Below, piece by piece: positions 58,944 through 64,000 of a stretch of 64,000 nt of DNA. Made by a program: the position numbers and the translations under genes. Positions within the stretch are counted from its first letter, which is position 1. Each line of letters starts with the position of its first letter. Under the pieces are notes generated by a model. That model was not told the DNA's origin. It saw nothing but the letters and a program-made list of their open reading frames with translations, and made no database searches. Origin of the DNA: Papio anubis (taxonomy: Eukaryota; Chordata; Mammalia; Primates; Cercopithecidae); NCBI RefSeq assembly GCF_008728515.1, contig NC_044986.1, positions 61,865,159 through 61,929,158 on the forward strand, written 5' to 3'.

Positions 58944-59299
58944 TGTATTAGTCTGTTTTCATGCTGCTGATAAAGACATATCTGAGACTGGAAAGAAAAA
59001 GAGGTTTAATTAGACTTACAGTTCTGCATGGCTGGGGAGGCCTCAGAATCATGGCAGGAGGTGAAAGGCACTTCTTACATGGTGGCAGCAAGAGAAAAAT
59101 GAGGAAGATGCAAAAGTGGAAAACCCTGATAGAACCATCAGATCTTGTGAGATGTATTCACTACCATGAGAACACTATGGGGGAAACTGCCCCCATGATT
59201 CAAATTATCTTCTACTGGGCCCCTCCCACAATGTGTGGGAGTTATGTGAGTATAATTCAAGATGAGATTTGGATGGAGACACAGAGCCAAACCATATCA
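58944..59299 (-). mobile_element. THE1 5' LTR
   Basis: 356 bp from 'tgtattagtctgttttcatg' to 'gagccaaaccatatca'. It is the promoter-bearing LTR by orientation (transcription would proceed leftward). Better preserved at its outer end than its partner. Confidence 0.93.
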
Positions 59300-59618
59300 A
59301 TAGCTTACTACTTTTCAAAGGATTAGATACATTTCTGGTGTAAAATAAGCCTACTCATATCTATACCTGAGTAACAAACATTTTAGGAGCAACTAGAAGT
59401 GACATTCTGAAAAACAGATTATTGCTTTAGAAAAATACTCAGAAGCGGTGTAAAAAAGAGTAGATTACATATAATGTATTATTTTTAAAGTTTCATTATT
59501 GTATTCATTAAAATCTAAAGATAAATATAAAACAACTAATTATAGTATAATCAGTCCAGAACTGTAAATTATGTGTGTAGTTCCTTCAAGTTCTTCCCTT
59601 TATAGCAATGTTTAAATA
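59300..59618. other. Unassigned spacer between THE1 and Tigger element
   Basis: AT-rich, no gene recognised. The TA at 59617-59618 is the target dinucleotide of the next element. Confidence 0.45.
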
Positions 59619-60041
59619 TAGTCATGTATGCTTAAGGATGGGGATACTTTCTGATATATGTGTGGTTAGGTGATTTTGTCATTGTGCAATTATAGAGTGT
59701 ATTTAACACAAACACAGATGGTAGAGCCTATTGCTCCTAGGCTACAAACCTGTACAGAATATTGCTGTACTGAATACTGTAGGCAACAGTAACACCATAG
59801 AATATACTGGTGTATGTAAATGTATCTAAACAAAATAGCACAGTAAAAATATGGTATGAAGGTTGAAAAATCATACACCTGTATAGGAAACTTACGACGA
59901 ATTGAGCTCGCAGGACTGGAAGTTGCTCTGGGTGGGTCAGTGAGGGAGGAATGAGTGATTTTGAAGGTCTAGGACATTACTGTAGACTAATGTAGACTTT
60001 ATAAACATTATCCATGTTGGCTATATTAAAACTAAAGACTC

Positions 60042-62085
60042 AACCAAAGAACTGTTAGGACTGATGAACAAATTCAGTAAAGTTGCAGAATACAAAATCA
60101 ACATACAAAAATCAATAGCATTTATTTGTCTCGATGGTGAACAATCTGAAAAAGAAACCAAAAATATGATCTCATTTTAAATAACTACAAATAAAATAAA
60201 ATACCTGAGGAAAAAACTTAGCCAAAGAAACGAAAGATCTCTACAATGAAAACTATCAAACATTGGTGAAAGAAATTGAAGAGGGCACAAAAAATGAAAA
60301 GATAGCCCCTAGTTATGGATTAGAAGAACCAGTACTGTTAAAATGACCATACTACCCAAAGCAATCTACAGATTCCATACAATCCCTATAAAAATACCAT
60401 TTATATTCTTCACAGAAATATAAAAAAATCTAAATTTTTTATGGAAGCAAAACAAAAAATTAAATACCCCAGAATACCCAAAACAAGCCTGAGAAAAAAG
60501 AACAAAATTGGAGGTATTGCATTATCTGACTTCAAATTATATTGCATACCTACAGCAACTAAAACAACATGACACTGGCATAAAACCAACACACAAACAA
60601 ATGGAACAGAATACAGAACCTAGTAATAAATTTACACATTTTCAGCCTGCTTATTTTCAACAAAAGGGCCAAGAATGTACACTGGGGAAAGGACAGTTCC
60701 TTCAATAAATGGTGCTGGGGAAACTGAGTATCCACATACAGAAGAATGAAACTAGACTCCTATTTCTCATCATATGTGAAATCAAATCAAAATGAATTAA
60801 AGACTTAAATCAGAGATCTGAAACTATGACACTACTACAAAAAAACACTGGGGAAACACCCCAGGACTTTGGTCTAAGCAGAGATTTCTTGAGTAAGGCC
60901 TCAAAAGCACAGACAATCAAAGCAAAAGTAGATGAAAGAGATTACATCAAGCTAGAAAGCTTCTGCACAGCAAAGATAACAAACAACAAAGTGAAGAGAC
61001 GACCCATAGAATGGGAGGAAATATCTGCAAACTACCCATCTGACAAGGAATTAATAACCATAACTTATAAGAAGCTCAAACAACTCAGTAAGAAAAAAAT
61101 AAGTAATCTGATTTAAAGATGGGCAAAAGATCTAAACAGACATTTCTCAAAAGAAGACAAAGAAATGGTCAATAAGCATATAAAAAATGTTCAATATCAC
61201 TTATCTTCAGATAAATACAAATCAAAATGCTGAGATATTATCTCACCCGAGTTAAAATGGTATTAACCAAAAGACACATAGTAGTGAGTGCTGATGAATA
61301 TGTCAAGAAAGGGGAACCCTCATAAACTGTTGGAAATGTAAATTAATATTTCAACTATGGAGAAATGTATGGAGGTTCCTCATAAAACTGAAAATAGAAT
61401 TACCATATAATCCAGCAATGCCATTGTTGGATATATATCTAAGAGAAAGGAAATCAGCATCAAAAATATATCTATATTCTCATGTTTATTGTAGTTCTAG
61501 TCATGATAGCTAAAATATGGAATCAATCTAAGTGTCCATCAATGAATGAATGAAGGAAATGACATACATGTGTATAATGGACTTTCAGCCATAAAAATGA
61601 ATGAAAATCTGCCATTTGCAACAACATGGATGGAACTGGAAAACATTATGCTCTGTGAAATAAGCCATACACAGAAAAACAAATATTGCATGCTCTCACT
61701 TATATGAGGGAGTTTTAAAAAAAAAACTCATGGAAATAAATGGTAGAAGGATGGAGGCTGGGAAGGGTAATAGGGAGGATAAAGAAGCGATGGTTAATGT
61801 CTACAAAAAAAACTGTCAGATAGAATGAATAAGACCTAGTATTCTGAAGCACTATTCGTTTTAACTATAATAAAAAATAATTTTTTGTGTATTTTTAAAT
61901 AACTAAAAGAGTAGAATTTGAACATTCCTAATATAAAAAAATGATAAATGCTTTAGGTGATGGATAATCCAGTTACCCTGATTTGATCATTACACTCTAG
62001 ATGCTTGTATCAAAATATCACATGTACCCTATAAGTATGTACAACTAACATGTATCCATAATAATTAAATATTTAAAAATATTTT
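60042..62085 (+). mobile_element. L1MA (ORF2 3' end and 3'UTR), sense, inserted in the Tigger element
   Basis: 2.0 kb starting in ORF2 ('gttgcagaatacaaaatcaa'), continuing 'accatactacccaaagcaat', 'atggtgctggggaaactgag', 'acaacatggatggaactgga' and ending with the L1MA 3'UTR ('ccagttaccctgatttgatc', 'atcacatgtaccctataagt', 'catgtatccataataattaa'). 5'-truncated. Confidence 0.92.
60826..61116 (+). pseudogene. L1 ORF2 C-terminal fragment, 96 codons open
   Basis: Open stretch containing '[20 protein letters not shown]' and '[16 protein letters not shown]', the segment of L1 ORF2 protein downstream of reverse transcriptase. Upstream and downstream frames are interrupted, so this is a relic of a retrotransposition enzyme and not a working gene. 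Flanking pieces at 60508-60708 are also ORF2-derived. Confidence 0.88.
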
Positions 62086-62308
62086 TAATAATAAATTAAC
62101 CCTAGTTTACTGTAACTTTTAAATTTTATGAACATTTTAGTTTTTTAACTTTTTGACTTTCATAGTAGCATGTATGTTAAAACACAAAGACATTGTACAG
62201 CTGTACAAAATATTTTCTTTATATCCTTATTCTATAAGTTTTTATTTTTAATTTTTTTAATGTTTTAAACTTTTTTGTTAAAAACTAAGTCACAAACAAA
62301 CGTTAGTC

Positions 62309-62865
62309 TGTATTAAGGTTTTTTAAGAGTGAACTTTATGTATATATGTATATGAGAATTTACGTATATAAACATATAAACTCCCCTTTATATATTATAT
62401 ATATGACTATATATTACAGTCACAACTTTCAACAAAAAAGTATACTAAATAAATAAAATATACACATATGAATAAAAATATATATATGGCAGTTTTTTAA
62501 GTACTAACTTACATGATCACAAGGTCCCACAATAGGCTGTCTACAAGCTGAGGAGCAAGGAGAGCCAGTCAGAGTCTCAAAACTGAAGAACTTGGAGTCT
62601 GATGTTCGAGGGCAAGAAGTATCCAGCGTGGGAGAAAAATGTAGGCTGGGAGGCTAGTCTCGTCTCGTCTCTTCACATTTTTCTGCCTGCTTTATATTCA
62701 CTGGTGGCTGATTAGATGGTGCCCACTTGATTAAGCGTGGGTCTGCATTCCTCAAACCACCAACTCAAATGTTAACCTCCTTTGACAACACCCTCACAGA
62801 CACACTCAGGATCAATATTGCATCCTTCAATCCCATCAAGTTGACACTCAGTATTAACCATCACA
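62309..62865 (-). mobile_element. MLT2A (ERVL) solo LTR, antisense, inserted in the Tigger element
   Basis: 557 bp from 'tgtattaaggttttttaaga' to 'ctcagtattaaccatcaca', with 'caaggtcccacaataggctg', 'gaagaacttggagtctgatg' and 'gattagatggtgcccacttg' inside. The flanking 5-mers 'tagtc' (62304-62308) and 'tagcc' (62866-62870) are a duplication with one change. An A/T-rich expansion occupies about 62335-62490. Confidence 0.93.
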
Positions 62866-63348
62866 TAGCCTAAGCATTCACAGGCTCAGGATCACTGTCT
62901 TCCACCTCCTCATCTTGTCCCACTGGAAGGTCTTCATGGGCAGTAACGCACACGCAGCTATCCACTATGACGACAATGCCTTCTTCTGGACCTGCCTGAG
63001 GCTCTGAGGCCGTTTTATAGTTAGCTATTTTAAATAAGTAGAATATGTTCTAAAATAATGATAAAAAGTATAGTATAGTAAATACGTAGGCAAGCAACAT
63101 AGTCATGTATTATCAAGTATTATGTACAGTACATAACCGTATGTGCTATACTTTAATAGGACTGGAAGCACACTAAGTTTGTGTACACTGGCATCACCAC
63201 AAACAGTAATGTAAGGACATTACAACAGCTACCTTGGCTACAATGTCACTAGGAGACAGGAATTTTTCAGCTCCATCATAACCTTATGGACCCACCATCG
63301 TGTATGCAGTTCATCCTTAAACAAAATGGTATGTGGTATGTGACTGTA

Positions 63349-64000
63349 TTTGAAATCATATTAGATATTATTTTAGTCCTCCTTTTCTTAATATCTTCAA
63401 CTAATAAGTGTTTTCCCAGTACACTTCAATAACATTGCCTAACCACAGTTAATATTTTCAGAGTCTATATGCAATAATTTTGTTAAATTGATTCATCACA
63501 ATGTACTTAGCCTTTTTCCCGTCCTTGGAAAGGTAAGCTGTTTCCAAAAGCTGCTGTTACAAAGACAACTATATTTAAAATAATTTGTGTTTATTAATGT
63601 TTCCAGTTAATGATTATTTCTCAGTATCATTAAGCAGTTATAAAAATTCTAGAATAGACAAAGAAACATTTTAAAGAGGATACATGTTATCAGACTGCTT
63701 TATAAAATAATATTCCACTTACCACTCTCAAAATGAGGTCTTATGAACACTTACAAGCCTATGCCATTTTTTTTTTTTTTTCTGACTGTTTTAGACTGTC
63801 TTTCTCTGAGTAGGGAGGCAGGTAATTTTTATGTGTTTGTTTGCTACTTGTATGACTAAAGAAATCTGAAGTTCATTATCTTTGCTCACTTTTTAATTAA
63901 AGTCAAATGTTTGCATCTTCTTGCTGTGTACATACTTTTTATTTAATAAATACTGTATGTTATAACAACAATAAATGTATTCCCATCTTTTTGATCTGTG
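63349..64000. other. Unassigned AT-rich sequence to window end
   Basis: No gene or secure repeat. Poly(T) of about 17 near 63765-63781. Confidence 0.45.

Larger units (their letters stand above)
57077..59304 (-). mobile_element. Complete THE1 (MaLR) element with two LTRs and TSD, antisense
   Basis: A 2,218-bp LTR-interior-LTR structure (57082-59299) bracketed by the identical 5-bp duplication 'atagc' (57077-57081 and 59300-59304). This is the full architecture of a THE1 retrotransposon, an ERVL-related MaLR mobilised in primates. The interior is close to the usual length (1.5 kb). MaLR interiors carry no functional pol or env, so mobility depended on other elements. Confidence 0.95.
59619..63346 (+). 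mobile_element. Tigger-family DNA transposon of about 1.1 kb, split by L1 and MLT2A
   Basis: Termini 'tagtcatgtatgcttaagga' (left) and '…ggtatgtgactg' (right) are inverted repeats with TA on each side (59617-59618, 63347-63348). The three parts 59619-60041, about 62086-62308 and 62866-63346 are collinear and sum to about 1.13 kb. Part 3 retains text related to a transposase 3' end ('cttgtcccactggaaggtct', 'ccttcttctggacctgcctg', antisense), suggesting an internally deleted derivative of an autonomous Tigger. It is the longest of the four related copies in this window. Confidence 0.92.

Overview
This window reads as intergenic nuclear DNA from a catarrhine primate, most probably an Old World monkey. 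It is AT-rich and built almost entirely from primate and mammalian interspersed repeats: Alu, L1, L2, MIR, MER5, MER2, Tigger, MaLR, ERVL and one ERV1-class LTR. The species call rests on the AluY copy at 47854-48153. It carries variants typical of the cercopithecid AluYR lineage (for example 'gtggccagatctcagctc' and 'ggcttgagccaccgcgccc', where human AluY normally has 'ggcgtgagcc'), with a perfect 17-bp target-site duplication. I found no convincing host protein-coding exon, tRNA, rRNA, snRNA or CRISPR array. The open frames present (at most about 140 codons) either lie inside repeats or lack coding features.

Layout. 1-7 kb: old L1 fragments, a short Tigger-family element (1315-1688), an ERVL LTR nested in an old L1 (4511-4934), and an unexplained 152-bp inverted repeat (5747-5898 and 6204-6355). 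6.8-20.5 kb: a Tigger1 fragment with a broken transposase start, MER5, MLT1-like, ERVL-like, MIR, L2 and hAT remnants. The MER2 at 16799-17641 was hit by an apparently 5'-inverted L1. An AluS and an MST/THE1-class LTR follow. 22.5-27.4 kb: old L1M pieces interrupted by an MLT1-like repeat and an MLT2 solo LTR. 27.8-36.5 kb: many Alus, a 1.7-kb L1PA copy with a 16-bp TSD, an ERV1-class LTR, MIR, L2 and MLT1A. 37.1-40.6 kb: a 5'-deleted ERVL provirus in antisense orientation. 40.6-52 kb: five Alus, L1M pieces, MER5A and two more Tigger-family elements. 52-55.8 kb: a long antisense L1M carrying an AluJ, a free left Alu arm and an L1PA tail. 57.1-59.3 kb: a structurally complete THE1 element (two LTRs, 5-bp TSD). 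59.6-63.3 kb: a 1.1-kb Tigger-family element split by an L1MA and an MLT2A LTR.

There are no genes working together here. The biological interest is the nesting order of transposons, the inverted duplication, possible cis-regulatory LTRs and fragile simple-sequence tracts. Repeat names come from recalled consensus sequences without a database search. Family-level calls are firm where TSDs, TIRs or long motifs are cited, and subfamily names are approximate.
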